64,000 bases of DNA. Origin: Folioceros fuciformis (taxonomy: Eukaryota > Anthocerotophyta > Anthocerotopsida > Anthocerotales). Location of the stretch: assembly GCA_049999805.1 (NCBI GenBank), contig JBNGIO010006373.1, forward strand, positions 125,150 to 189,149, written 5' to 3'. Below are positions 1 through 9,985 of the stretch, one piece after another. Numbering within the stretch: the first letter of the stretch is position 1; the number at the start of each line of letters is the position of its first letter. Made by a program: the position numbers and the translations under genes. The notes beneath the pieces were generated by a model, which was not told the DNA's origin, did no database searches, and was given only the letters and a program-made list of their open reading frames with translations.

Positions 1-512
1 CTTCCTAAACCAGCACATGCGGCGCGGCACAAGGCTGCCACCTAGTTGTCATCAATAAGAAGCATACGTATACTGTATGTATATTGCCAAGCCAGGAATC
101 AACGCTGGCATCCTGGCCTCCCGCCGCGTGCGCCCTTCAGCTTCCAACGGTCAGCACCCGTTTTACCCCTGCCAGGCTAGCCACCAGCAGTGAACACCCT
201 CTTCCCCTCGTCCGGTGGTGTGGAACGTCGTGGTAGCGTATCTTGCGCAAGGTGCATCCGGAGGAAAGCGTTTTTTCGTCGCTGCTTCTTTTCCATCTTC
301 TGCTTCACCTCAGTCTTCGAGCAGAGTGCAGTGCAGTTTCTCGAAACCCATTTTCAGGCGGTCCTTGGTCTCGAAATGCGTCTTGAATTCTTTGTTGATC
401 TCGGAACTCATCTTGAATTCGTTCTCGCGCAAGCGCTGCTGTGAGATCCCAGCTGGCAAATTCTGTCCCCAAGTGGTGCCTTTTCTTGATCTCGATCTGT
501 GCTCGCAAGGCC
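1..512. other. 5' flank and leader of the first gene
   Basis: No coding exon is recognised. Overlapping open frames from about 190 onward are low-confidence shadows. The stretch probably holds the promoter and 5' leader of the secreted protein gene whose likely start is at 513. Confidence 0.35.
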
Positions 513-953
513 ATGGCGTGGGCCGGATTGGCAGGCTCCGGGCTCCTGCTTCTCCTGCTCCTGAGCGCCGGGGTGCTGGCAGAGAGCCTGGATTTCGGAT
601 CGTCTTGGCCTTTCAAGACGGACAGGTGCCAGTACGACAGCAGGGAGCGCTGCAATGCCGCGTCGGGGGGAAGGGTGTGCGGCTGGTGCGATCTGCCGCA
701 AGGATGCTATCCTCTGGATAGACTGGATGAGCTCGGCTACTTCTGTGACAGAGTGAAGATCAAGGTTCCTCCCGAGGATTTCGAGTGCGAATCTGTGGCA
801 ACGAAGGAGGATTGCTTGGCGCTGGACCCTTGCCACTGGTGCACGAGCACGGCTGTGCACGATGCCTGCTTCGGCTTGATGGAAGCTCGCCGCCTTCCTT
901 TCCAGGTCTTTAACTGTTCTTTGGCTCAGTCGTCGTACGCCGTGCTCTCTTGA
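513..953 (+). CDS. Small secreted Cys-rich protein with two PSI-like Cys modules
   Basis: Single-exon 146-residue protein. The frame is open from 441, but the ATG at 513 was chosen because it begins a textbook signal peptide: MAWAGLAGSG, then a run of seven leucines, ending near AGVLA/ES. The mature part has two similar Cys modules. The first holds C..C with CGWC and a later CYP; the second holds CLALDPCHWC and a distal VFNC. The CxWC core resembles PSI (plexin-semaphorin-integrin) type knots, and I recall plant secreted proteins of unknown function with the same doubled pattern, but I cannot name a gene. No transmembrane segment follows the signal peptide, so an apoplastic or endomembrane-lumen location is inferred. 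An extra 3' exon cannot be excluded, although the frame closes naturally at 953. Confidence 0.55.
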   Translation: MAWAGLAGSGLLLLLLLSAGVLAESLDFGSSWPFKTDRCQYDSRERCNAASGGRVCGWCDLPQGCYPLDRLDELGYFCDRVKIKVPPEDFECESVATKEDCLALDPCHWCTSTAVHDACFGLMEARRLPFQVFNCSLAQSSYAVLS

Positions 954-1810
954 TGATCCCAGTGGGACACGGACTCGAATTTCAAGCTGTTCCTCACTGT
1001 GGAGCGCGTTGTTCATTTATTTCCTCCAGCTGGTCAATTAGCAGGTGCCCATCAAGCCTGAAGAATTGTTTTTTCAGGTTCATCTTTGCTGTTGCCTTGA
1101 TGTCCATCTCTCAGGAAAGGTGCTGCGCTAATGTCAGCTACACGTCGGCAGATCACATGCGTTGTTCTACATGCAGCTGAGAGAGATGTGACGATGTAGA
1201 GCAGGGCTTGCGTTCATGCATCAGCCGTCTATGGCTAGAATATAGACTGGTCGTTCTTTACGGACATTGGTCGGAATGCATCAGCCTTATGTGTCTAGAA
1301 AATCTAAACTGGTCGTTCTTAGAGGCATTGATCGAGTATCCGTTACGTTCATTTTTTCCAGCTCCTCGGAATGTTGAGGCTATTCCAGGATGATCGGAAC
1401 ATGAACGCTTCCGAGCATGTATTCCTGAAGCTCCATATTTTATGTTGCCTCACAGATTTGATCAGCAAGCTCATCGTCTGAACTTGCTGAGTACCACTGG
1501 GGCGTGTTGTACAAGAAAATGAGCTCCAACATCAAGCAAAGAGTACTACTTCCTAAGGGGCCCCGATTTACAAGACACCCAGAGACTTCTCTGCAACGTT
1601 CTCAATGCCAAAGAAGATTGCCCTCAGTGTACAAGAGACGCCAGAGTGTTTGGGCATACCTCCGAGATTGAGAGACAACAATCGAGAACTTGCAGCACCA
1701 GAGGCGCACCCTGCTCTTCCCTTTCCGATGCCCTTCAGACCTAAATTGACAGCGTATCAGGCCCATGAGCGGGATAGCCGCCGCTCTTCCTACTCTGATG
1801 CCCTTCAGAC
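954..1810. other. Intergenic, with two short tandem duplications
   Basis: No gene is recognised. Short open frames here (around 950-1180, 1208-1393 and 1605-1814) have no family signature. The stretch holds a 60-base direct repeat (1216-1335) and a 34-base direct repeat that reaches the stop codon of the neighbouring reductase gene. Confidence 0.45.
1216..1335. repeat. 60-base tandem duplication, two diverged copies
   Basis: Both copies begin ATGCATCAGCC and contain ACTGGTCGTTCTT. Copy one runs 1216-1275 and copy two from 1276 to about 1335, with scattered substitutions. It lies downstream of the secreted-protein gene. Confidence 0.75.
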
Positions 1811-1816
1811 CTAAAT
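1713..1816. repeat. 34-base direct repeat, second copy spanning the reductase stop codon
   Basis: Copies at 1713-1746 and 1783-1816 both start GCTCTTCC and end with GATGCCCTTCAGACCTAAAT. The second copy contains the TAG stop (1811-1813, minus strand) of the DET2-like gene, so the duplication began at its 3' end. Confidence 0.8.
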
Positions 1817-2578
1817 CACATACGGGATGAGAGCCTTCCTCTTCTTGGGGAAGTCGGCAAACTTGTTAACGTACCAAGCCCGATGAGTTAGGGCTCGGGG
1901 GAGCAGGTTGGCTAGCGTCCCAAGGAAGAAGGCCAGCCCAGGAAGACACCAAGTCATCACAGCCCATCCCAGCCACTCCAAACACTCTCCCAAGTAGTTC
2001 GGGCAGGTGACCATCTCGAACAACCAGCCCCTAGGAATCCTGTAGGCGGAATCGACGTTGCTGTGGCGCAGGTTGATGAGCACGGTGTCAGCCCAGATGT
2101 TGGTCGCCATGCCCGCCGCAAACAGCACAAACCCAAGAACAAACTGGGGGCTGGCAAACCAGGAGGGAGAGTACTCCCCGTAGTGCGACAACCATCTGGC
2201 CTGCAGGTACCCGTTGTAAACATTGAAGAGAAGCCCGAAGACAGCCACCACCATTGGCATCCTCTTCCCATCAGACCGCATCCGGAATGGGAAAATCAGG
2301 GCCCTGTGGATATAGTGTAGCTGGTAGAGCTTCATCAGCACTCTGGGCACAAGCTCCGCCCTGTGACTTCCGAAAGAAAACACCAAGAAAGTAGCCCACA
2401 ACGCCGCGCTCTCCATGAGAACCCACCCTTCCACGGCCGACAGGGAAGGGCCCCATCCCCGCCTAAGGTGCCTTCCGTAGGGCACCACTACTTTGGAGAC
2501 CGCGAGGTACACGAGCACCGCCAAGATGAAGAACCCTGCCACTGCCCACGAATAGAACTGCTCATCGGACTTCCTCAT
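1811..2578 (-). CDS. DET2: Steroid 5-alpha-reductase (DET2-type), single exon
   Basis: Predicted 255-residue NADPH-dependent 3-oxo-5-alpha-steroid 4-dehydrogenase. In angiosperms DET2 reduces campest-4-en-3-one in brassinosteroid synthesis, in the ER membrane. The polytopic protein carries the family's PYGRH...GWGP segment near the N-terminus, then WVLMESAALW, RALIFPFRMR, NGYLQARWLSHY, PRGWLFEMVTCPNYLGE, EWLGWAVMTW and a C-terminal ALIPYV-like end. Length matches the family (about 260). The frame stays open upstream to an ATG at 2764, adding 62 basic residues unlike any reductase; the internal ATG at 2578 gives the normal N-terminus. The gene is divergent from the VTI1 gene. In a seed-free plant the true substrate may be another sterol. 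Confidence 0.9.
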   Translation of the reverse strand: MRKSDEQFYSWAVAGFFILAVLVYLAVSKVVVPYGRHLRRGWGPSLSAVEGWVLMESAALWATFLVFSFGSHRAELVPRVLMKLYQLHYIHRALIFPFRMRSDGKRMPMVVAVFGLLFNVYNGYLQARWLSHYGEYSPSWFASPQFVLGFVLFAAGMATNIWADTVLINLRHSNVDSAYRIPRGWLFEMVTCPNYLGECLEWLGWAVMTWCLPGLAFFLGTLANLLPRALTHRAWYVNKFADFPKKRKALIPYVI

Positions 2579-3090
2579 ATCTGACGGCTGCGTGGGAACG
2601 TAAGAGGGTCTGCGTCTCTGATCTCGCCTCTCTCTTCGGCTCTTCCGTGGAGACAGGTGTAGGCTATACAAGCCTCGTCTCCTCCCTGCGCTCCGCGAAC
2701 GAGCCTCGTGTCCTCCCTCTGAAGCCAAGGCATTCTTAAGTGTGCGAGTCTTTTTTGCGGACAAGGTCTCTCGGTCGGCCAGTCGACGCTCCTTTCCTTG
2801 CCCGTGAAGCGTAGTTGGTATGTTCCTCCCCTTTATGCATGCTTCCGAGGTTTCCTATCTTTGACAGGTTGCACCAACGTGGAATTGCTGAGTGACGTTG
2901 AGCTGGGGAAGCGGATCACGCTGACATGAACCGCCTCCGACTGGGCTGGCAGGCAGGCTGGATGAGGCGAGGGTGTGGCAGCCTAGAGGATTGTGAGCCG
3001 TTTTCCGGACCCTCGGCGTGTGTGTGGGAAGAAATTCAAGTAGCCGGGGGACGCGATTGTGCACCGAGGTGTCCGTAACGGCTGGTAAAC
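2579..3090. promoter_or_regulatory. Divergent promoter region between DET2-like and VTI1 genes
   Basis: 512 bases separate the two start codons, which face away from each other, so both promoters must lie here unless the reductase uses the upstream ATG at 2764. No specific box is claimed. Confidence 0.5.
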
Positions 3091-4347
3091 ATGGCTGAAG
3101 TGTTTGATGGCTATGAGAGGCAGTACTGCGAGCTTTCCACGACTCTGGCCAGGAAATGCTCGCAATTAGGGGCTGCTCAAGGAGGTATTGTGTCTCCGCA
3201 CCGTCTTCTGTGCAACGTATTGGTCCAAGGCGAATCTAGACCGATAGCAGATGTTCTACATCCGGGTGGTGTTAGGTTGGCGGGTTGTTTCCTGCTAGAT
3301 TGATCCTTCGTTGTTTCTCAGTGGTGCCTATCGGTGAATTGTGTCACGTCTGCACGTGCGTGAGCAGAGTTGAAGAAGCAGAAGCTTCAAGAATTGAACA
3401 ATGGATTGGAGGAGGCGGATGCTCTGGTAATCGAAGGCTGTAGTTTGTCGAAGCATGTTTCTTTGGGCGTTTTGATGGTTGGTTGGAGTTTGCCTGAAAT
3501 TCGCCTTGTACAGATAAGGAAAATGGATCTGGAAGCCAGGAGCTTGCAGCCCACACAGAAAGTAACTCTACTTGCGAAGCTGCGGGAATACAAGTCGGAC
3601 CTCAATAACCTCCGACGGGATGTCAAGAAGTTTGCTGCCAACGATTCTTTGTCTTCTAGGGATGACCTTCTTGAGTCCGGAGAAAGGCTGTTGGCGGTAT
3701 CTTCTCCTTCTCCAAACGCTCATGCCGCTCAAGCCACTCCGTTTGTTAGGTCGTTGAATGCCGAATGTGGTCACTCCTTGGGAATTGGTTTTGTTTTCAA
3801 CTGGTCTAGTACGGATGGTCAGTGTTGAAGATGATGAATTGTCAGTGTGGGTACGCTTGCAAGCCATTGTCACACCTCTATCTCTTTGACTGGCTGAAAG
3901 CTGTCCCGTATCTGCAGACTGCAGCTGAGCAGAGAACCAGGTTGCTCGCAGCATCAGACAAATTAAACAAGACGGGAGCCAGGATCAAAGAGGGTCACAG
4001 AACACTGTTGGAAACGGAGCAGATCGGAGTCTCCATCCTTCAGGATCTTCATTCGCAACGGGAAACTCTTCTACATGCTCAGGAGAGGGTACTGTGCTCT
4101 TCCCATTTCTCTTGTAGTCACATCCAATCAGGGCCCTGGGCTCAGTCGTTTTTGATGTGCTTGTTTCTTTAATTGCTTCAATCCGTGTCTCCAGCTGCAT
4201 GCAGTGGACGACAATATGGCCAGCAGCAGAAAGATCCTGAACTCCATGGGCAGAAGGATGTATCAAAGCCAGTATACCTTGTACGCCGTCGTTGCTGTCC
4301 TGGTGTTCCTCGTCGTGGTGATCATGTATTTCAAACTCAAAGGCTAG
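3091..4347 (+). CDS. VTI1: VTI1-family Qb-SNARE, five exons
   Basis: Exons 3091-3184, 3368-3426, 3514-3696, 3918-4088 and 4195-4347 join with matching phases to a 219-residue protein. VTI1 proteins are Qb-SNAREs for Golgi, prevacuolar and vacuolar fusion. The N-terminus VFDGYERQYCELS and the central RKMDLEARSL and REYKSDLNNLRR segments are family hallmarks of the Habc bundle. The SNARE helix contains TEQIGVSILQDLHSQRETL, whose Gln before Arg is the probable zero-layer residue. It is followed by a C-terminal anchor (LYAVVAVLVFLVVVIMYF) and a short KLKG tail. Length equals that of plant VTI11/VTI12. All introns are GT-AG. Intron 2 is in frame and stop-free, so open-frame tools would retain it wrongly. 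Confidence 0.95.
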
Positions 4348-4869
4348 GTCCAGCAATCTCTCTATGCACTCAGGGCGAGAATTGTAGGAGCGGAGTCTCG
4401 TGGTCCTTCCTATTTTGTCATTCTCGGTTGCTTAAAAAAAAAATGCTTGCTTCTGCAAATGACTTTGTCAAGCAACTGCAATGTCTGGATTCTCTTCAGT
4501 TCAGCTTGGTAACTGTGTATCCCATCTACCGAGATGGAAACATTGCCGTTGCTTTTGTTTCCAGTGTAGGTGAGGGTTTTCCACGTTGGGGAAGGTGACC
4601 TCTAGTGAAAGTCGGGAAGCTGCTTACCCACTGTTTACTAAAAACATCTTCACGAACTACTATATATTTAGATAACTGGCACGTCAAAACAGTTGTAAGT
4701 GAGTTGGAAGGTTTAATCTCGCGTCACCTGAATACCAGACACACTTGCCAACCAGCCCAGCACGGGCCGTTGCACGACGCAGCCATGCGATACCACGACG
4801 CCCGCACGTGCGGGAACGCGAGGACGGGCGGGATGGCATAAGAGTCACGAGTCCGGCAACTGGCCCGAG
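4348..4869. other. Intergenic between VTI1 and the ABC transporter
   Basis: No gene or convincing signal seen. It probably holds the VTI1 3' UTR and the transporter promoter. A run of about 11 A residues lies near 4434. Confidence 0.4.
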
Positions 4870-7800
4870 ATGGGCGCATGGGTCTCCCCTGGGTCATGCT
4901 CCATATGTCCCATTGGAGCATTGCTGCACGCGTCGACGTCCCCAGCATGGCACACACCAGCAGCATGGGGGATCACGTATGCGGAGAAAGGAGAAGCATC
5001 GGGGAAGCATGGCGAGGAATGCCTGGCTCCGACAGAGGTGGCGGGATTGCGGCCTCCCTCTCCCTGGTCTTGGACACGGCAGGCGAAGCATGGTGCAGCT
5101 GGAGCGGAAGCAGGGATGTGTCGGCCCTGGCCTTGGACGAACGCCGAGGTTCGCCTCTCCGCTGGCGGGGTCGCAGCACTGGGAGTCACAACGTTATGTA
5201 GCACCTCGGGGCGCCAGCACGCTTTCTCCAGCTTCACGATCCGCAGCCCACCATGTCGGCAGCGTGGGCCGCGATTTGTGGCCGCCTGGAAACCGGGTGG
5301 CGGGATCTCGACGGTCCCGCTGGCTCGTAGTAACTGGATGAGCGTGGGCGGGATCGACAGTGTGCACCACAGGTTGGTGTGGAGCTACCAGGAGTTGGGT
5401 CGCGCGGTGCCGGACTCCTGGCTTCCTCGGCCTCGGTGGGTGGCTAGGCAACGGAAGCGCGGGCGATGGGCTGTGGTCCGGGCGGGTGTTGCGCAGCGGG
5501 AGGAGGAGGAAGCGAGGTCGTGGGATCGATTCCTTCCCCTGCTCAGGACGACGTATCCCAAGATCGTCCCTTTCGTGCTCCCGCAGCGGGCTCTGATCTT
5601 CAGAGCATGGGTTTGCACTTCGATTGCTGTGTGGGCGCTCTTCCTGTTGGTGCCGCAGGTGGGGGAGCTATCGACTCTGCTGGCGCAGGGCGACCTGAGG
5701 AGGTTGGCGAAACGGGCCGCGTGGGCGCTGGTTCTGGTGGGCGTGCGGTCCGTGGCGCAGTACTGGCAGCAGACGCTCCTCTGGGAGTCTGCGTTGAATG
5801 TGGCGTACCTGGCTCGGAGGCATGTGTTTGGGAAGGTGCTGGGTCGGGAGATGGGGTACTTCGAAGGCCTTGGGGGCGTTCCTGGTGGCGACATTGCGTT
5901 TAGGATTACTGCGGAGGCGGACGATGCTGCTGACACTGTCTATGCGTTGCTACTTGTGAGTGGGCGATGGGGTGGTTGGGGTTGCTTGGGATGATACAGG
6001 GTAGAAGGAGGTGGGTTGGTGTTGGGCTGACGGTTTGTGTGGATTGGATGTGCAGCTGGTTGTGCCCAGCGGGTTTCAGCTGGTAGCTATGAGTGCAAGG
6101 ATGGTGATGTTGAGCCCTCTGCTCACATTTGCAACTGTATCGGTATGAGGGTGGCGGGGTTTGCTCGGTGCTGTTTGAAGATCCTTGTTTTGTTCGAGGT
6201 GTCTGAGCTGTGCTCTGTTTGGGTTTGGTGGGTTTCACAGGTCATTCCCTGTATGTCGTTAGCCATTGCTAAATTGGGGGAGAAGTTGAGGGCGCTCTCC
6301 AGGAAGGGGCAAGATAGCACTGCCGGATTATCTGCCTACCTCAACGAGGTATGTGCTTCCTGACTTCGGCTTGGCTTTTTCCGCAAGGGATGTTTAACGC
6401 TGAGGCTGAACTGCGCCATTGCAGGTTTTGCCATCGATGTTTGTTGTGAAGGCTCATGCTGCGGAAGCATTTGAGGAAAGTCGATTTGAGAAACTTGCTA
6501 TGGCAGACCGTACAGCGCACCTGAATAAGAAGAAGATGAAGGCCCTCATCCCTGAGGTTATCACGGCTGTCTATGCCGCCACTACGTTGGTGCTGTTTGC
6601 CGTGGGAACATGGGTCATTTCGTGTGGCCGCTTTGATGGAAAGGGCATGGTGTCCTTCGTCACCTCTATGGTGCTTCTAGTGGAGCCTATTCAGGTGCAG
6701 CTTGTTTCTCCGTCCTTCGCTGTTTTTGTGGTTACTTGCCAGAGCTGGGCTCTCACTGTCCCCTTGTCCAGGCAATGGGCAAGGCATACAACGACATCAA
6801 GCAAGGGGAGCCCTCCATCGAAAGGCTGTTTGATCTGGCTTCCGGCTCTACCCAGGCAGGTTTCATGCATTGCCTGACGCAATGTGGTGCAACCATTGCC
6901 GTGTCTCGTCGCGTGCTGTCTGACAACCGCCACGCCCATGCAGGTAATGGAAGAAGAAGACGCGGTAGTCTTGAAGAAGGTTGCCGGGAACATCAGATTC
7001 TCCAGTGTGACCTTCGGGTATAATGATAGGTCACCTCGGGCCATGACTAACGTCAGCTTCACTGTGGCTGCTGGTGAGACAATTGCACTAGTTGGGCCAT
7101 CTGGTGGTGGCAAGACCACTCTTGCAAAGCTACTTCTACGCCTGTACGACCCTCTTCAAGGTAAGGTGACCCGCACCAGACGTCTTCTTCACTTGGCCTG
7201 GAACACCATGAATGATTGACACCCAAAGGACACCATTGTCATCCTCACCAGGTCATATCGAGATAGATGGCCATGACATTAGGGACGTCACCCTGAAGAG
7301 CCTGAGACGACAAGTGGCCATCGTCCCACAGGAAACAGTGAGCAGCTAAAGACTCAACATCAGTCTTCGGTTCATCTTGTGATGTACACCCCTAACAGCC
7401 ATCCCATTGGCTTCTCGTCGTTGGTGCAGACACTCTTCACGGGAACAGTTGCAGAGAACATCGCCTACGGTGACCACCTGGATGACATCGACATGAAGCG
7501 GGTTGAAGAGGCAGCTGCCCTTGCCAACGCGGATGAATTCATCGAAAAGCTCCCCGAAGGCTATCTCACCAACCTCGGCGACAGAGCGTCTTCTCTCAGT
7601 GGAGGGCAGCGACAACGGTATGCAAGTCACTGAAACTCAACCTTGACCTGCTATGGCTGCGTTGCTCGAAGTGTCTTGAGAACCTGCTGGACTGTCGTGT
7701 CGTCTCTTCAGGCTGGCTATAGCAAGGGCTGTTTTCCAAGACTCATCCATTCTGATATTGGATGAAGCAACCTCTGCCCTTGACAACCATTCAGAGAAGC

Positions 7801-8133
7801 TTGTTAGAGAAGCCCTTCAGCGACTGATGGAGCACCGCACAGTAAGGCCACGTGAATAGCGCACTCTCATCCGTCCATCGTCTTGCCTAGTAGCAGATGG
7901 TCATGCAGTACTACTTCAACGCCTAACATGTCTTGTATTGTCAGGTTCTTGTCATCGCCCACAGACTTGAAACAGTCCAGAAAGCTGACAGGATCCTGTT
8001 CCTTGACGGAGGACGTCTGATCGAGGAAGGAAGCCATTGCTCCCTCTTGGCCAGTGGCGGACGATACGCGTCCCTCTACACTCGACAGGAGCGAAAACCG
8101 TTAATACCTCCCCAGACTCTAGCAGGGCATTAG
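4870..8133 (+). CDS. ABCB-type half transporter (ABCB29/ATH12-like), ten exons
   Basis: Exons: 4870-5955, 6056-6142, 6241-6348, 6425-6694, 6772-6855 (or 6859), 6944-7160 (or from 6954), 7252-7337, 7430-7617, 7712-7841 and 7945-8133. One transmembrane domain precedes one nucleotide-binding domain: Walker [12 protein letters not shown]-loop VPQET, signature [14 protein letters not shown], Walker [13 protein letters not shown] and H-loop VIAHRLETV. All catalytic residues are intact, so it is an active half transporter that should dimerise. The start is uncertain. In-frame ATGs at 4870, 5116 and 5338 give about 814, 732 and 658 residues; the Arg/Ser-rich stretch between 5116 and 5338 ([18 protein letters not shown]) resembles a plastid transit peptide. 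The plastid ABCB29-like assignment is inference. The intron 5 junction is ambiguous (see findings). Confidence 0.85.
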
Positions 8134-8733
8134 GGGTACATGCACGACCTAGGCTGGCTGATTCTGTACCATAGATTCGCTAACGACAAAGGCTGCGGAA
8201 TTCCGAGCCCCGTCCAATTTTATTGCTTTCTTTCCTGGCTGGACTCCACTTCGCTTTTGGCGTTTTCCTTTCCTGAATATCCCGACTTCTAGAAACAAGC
8301 AGGAGTTGCGTAGAGGATGATGCTGCGCCGAGGCTCTGCTTGCGTCTAGCTACCCGTTCGCCGAGCTCGACGCCGAGTTAGCCAACCCAGAGAAGGGAGG
8401 CTGACGGAAGGGAGCGCAGCGATCGCGAATCGCGATTTGCGACCTGCAATCTCCAACTGCCTTGCCGTCTATTGGTCTCCCTTGCGAGGACGCGGCCGTG
8501 GTGCTCGCCCACCATCCATGGCCCTTGTCCCCGAGGCCTCCTCTGAGGAAGGGGCCATGGTTGTGCTGGTGTGGCCGTGACGAAGCCCTCTGTGGCTGCT
8601 GCTGCTTCTTCTGTTGCCGTTGCCGTTGCTGTCGTTGCCTCTTGTAGGGGAGAGGCGTCGAGAGTGCACTTCCCCATCCTTCCAGTGCGGAATTGGGGTT
8701 TAACAGCTTGTCGACACGGCTGCATTTCGAGCA
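8134..8733 (+). other. Intergenic and probable MOB1 5' leader
   Basis: No coding exon is supported. A degenerate hexamer run, GCCGTTGCCGTTGCTGTC around 8610-8640, generates long shadow frames on both strands. The region probably holds the MOB1 promoter and leader. Confidence 0.4.
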
Positions 8734-9985
8734 ATGAGCCTTTTTGGGCTTGGGAGGTGCGGCCCCTGCTTCATGCTGCGTGGCTCCTGTCCCGGAGCTC
8801 ACTTGGAGTGGCTCTGTTGTGTGCAGGAATCAGCGGACTTTCCGGCCGAAGAAGAGCACTCCTACAGGAAGCAAGGTGAGAGCTGGGAGGCGTAGTGTGT
8901 GTGTGTGTGTGTGTGTGTTTTTTTTTGTGTTTTGCGTGTGTTAGGGCTTGGGATGTGTATTGATGTCCGTGGTCTGAGGGATCTGTTCGTTTCTCGGGCT
9001 GCGCGTCGTGTAGGGAGCACAGCTCCGTAAGCACATTGATGCTACTCTTGGAAGTGGTAATCTGAGGGAAGCCGTGCGCCTCCCTTTAGGAGAGGATCTT
9101 CAAGAATGGCTTGCTGTCAACAGTAAGTATTTTCGTGTTCCGTTGTTATGTTGTGAAGATGCGGTGATAAGTCTGGATATGGGGCTTTGCAGCTGTTTCG
9201 CTGAGTGTCTCTTGGAGCAGGTTCTAAATTGCGCACCACGCTGTTGTGCAGCGGTTGATTTTTTCAACCAGGTGAACCTGTTGTTTGGCACTCTGACAGA
9301 GTTCTGCACGCCGGAGAATTGTCCCACCATGACTGCAGGACCGAAGTGAGGCTTGTTTCACGTGCTTGCTCCAGGTGTGCGCAAATTGCAACGAGCATAA
9401 GAATGATTCTCGTGCTCTGTGGTTGCAGATACGAGTATAGGTGGGCAGACGGTGTGCAAATAAAAAAGCCTATCGAAGTATCTGCTCCGAAGTACGTGGA
9501 GTACTTAATGGATTGGATCGAAGGGCAGCTTGATGACGAGGCTATTTTCCCCCAAAAAATCGGTAATGTCTTCAACAGCTTGTTGCTGAGATCATAACTG
9601 ACGAGAAAGGATGCCTAGCTTCATCCAAACTCTGCTGACCACGATGCTTACAGGGGCGCCCTTTCCAGCAAATTTTCGGGAGGTTGTGAAGACCATCTTC
9701 AAACGTTTGTTTCGGGTTTATGCCCATATCTATCATTCCCACTTCCAAAAGATTGTGAGTCTCAAGGAGGAGGCTCACTTGAACACTTGCTTCAAGCACT
9801 TCATCCTTTTCACTCACGTAAGCAGTCAAACTTGTCGCACCTATGTCCGATTTGATTGGGCCTCTTGTCGCCGATGCGAGGAATAACTAGCTGCATATCT
9901 GCAAGTGCAGGAATTTAACTTGGTGGACAAGAAGGAACTTGCGCCATTGCAAGAGCTCATTGATTCTATCTTCCTCCCGTATTGA
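8734..9985 (+). CDS. MOB1: MOB1 kinase activator, seven exons
   Basis: Exons 8734-8756, 8827-8875, 9014-9122, 9252-9345, 9429-9562, 9654-9817 and 9911-9985 give 215 residues, exactly the family length. MOB1 binds and activates NDR/LATS kinases in Hippo-like signalling controlling growth, cytokinesis and cell polarity. Hallmarks: MSLFGLGRNQRTFRPKK start, GAQLRKHIDATLGSGNLR, DFFNQVNLLFGTL, the zinc ligands in CTPENCPTM and in AHIYHSHF (with downstream HLNTCFKHF), and YEYRWADG. The first exon codes only 23 bases before a phase-2 intron. A (GT)12 tract sits in intron 2. The protein appears complete and highly conserved; all junctions are GT-AG. Confidence 0.96.
8895..8918. repeat. (GT)12 microsatellite in MOB1 intron 2
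   Basis: Twelve GT units followed directly by a run of T residues, within the intron spanning 8876-9013. Confidence 0.95.

Noticed and set aside
2579-2764. 62-residue N-terminal extension of the DET2-like reductase.
   Set aside because: Highly basic with no resemblance to reductases; the internal Met gives the family-typical start. Kept only as a possible leader.
8571-8879. 102-codon frame rich in Ala/Val/Ser upstream of MOB1.
   Set aside because: It comes from the GCCGTT-type repeat and overlaps MOB1 exon 1 in another frame.
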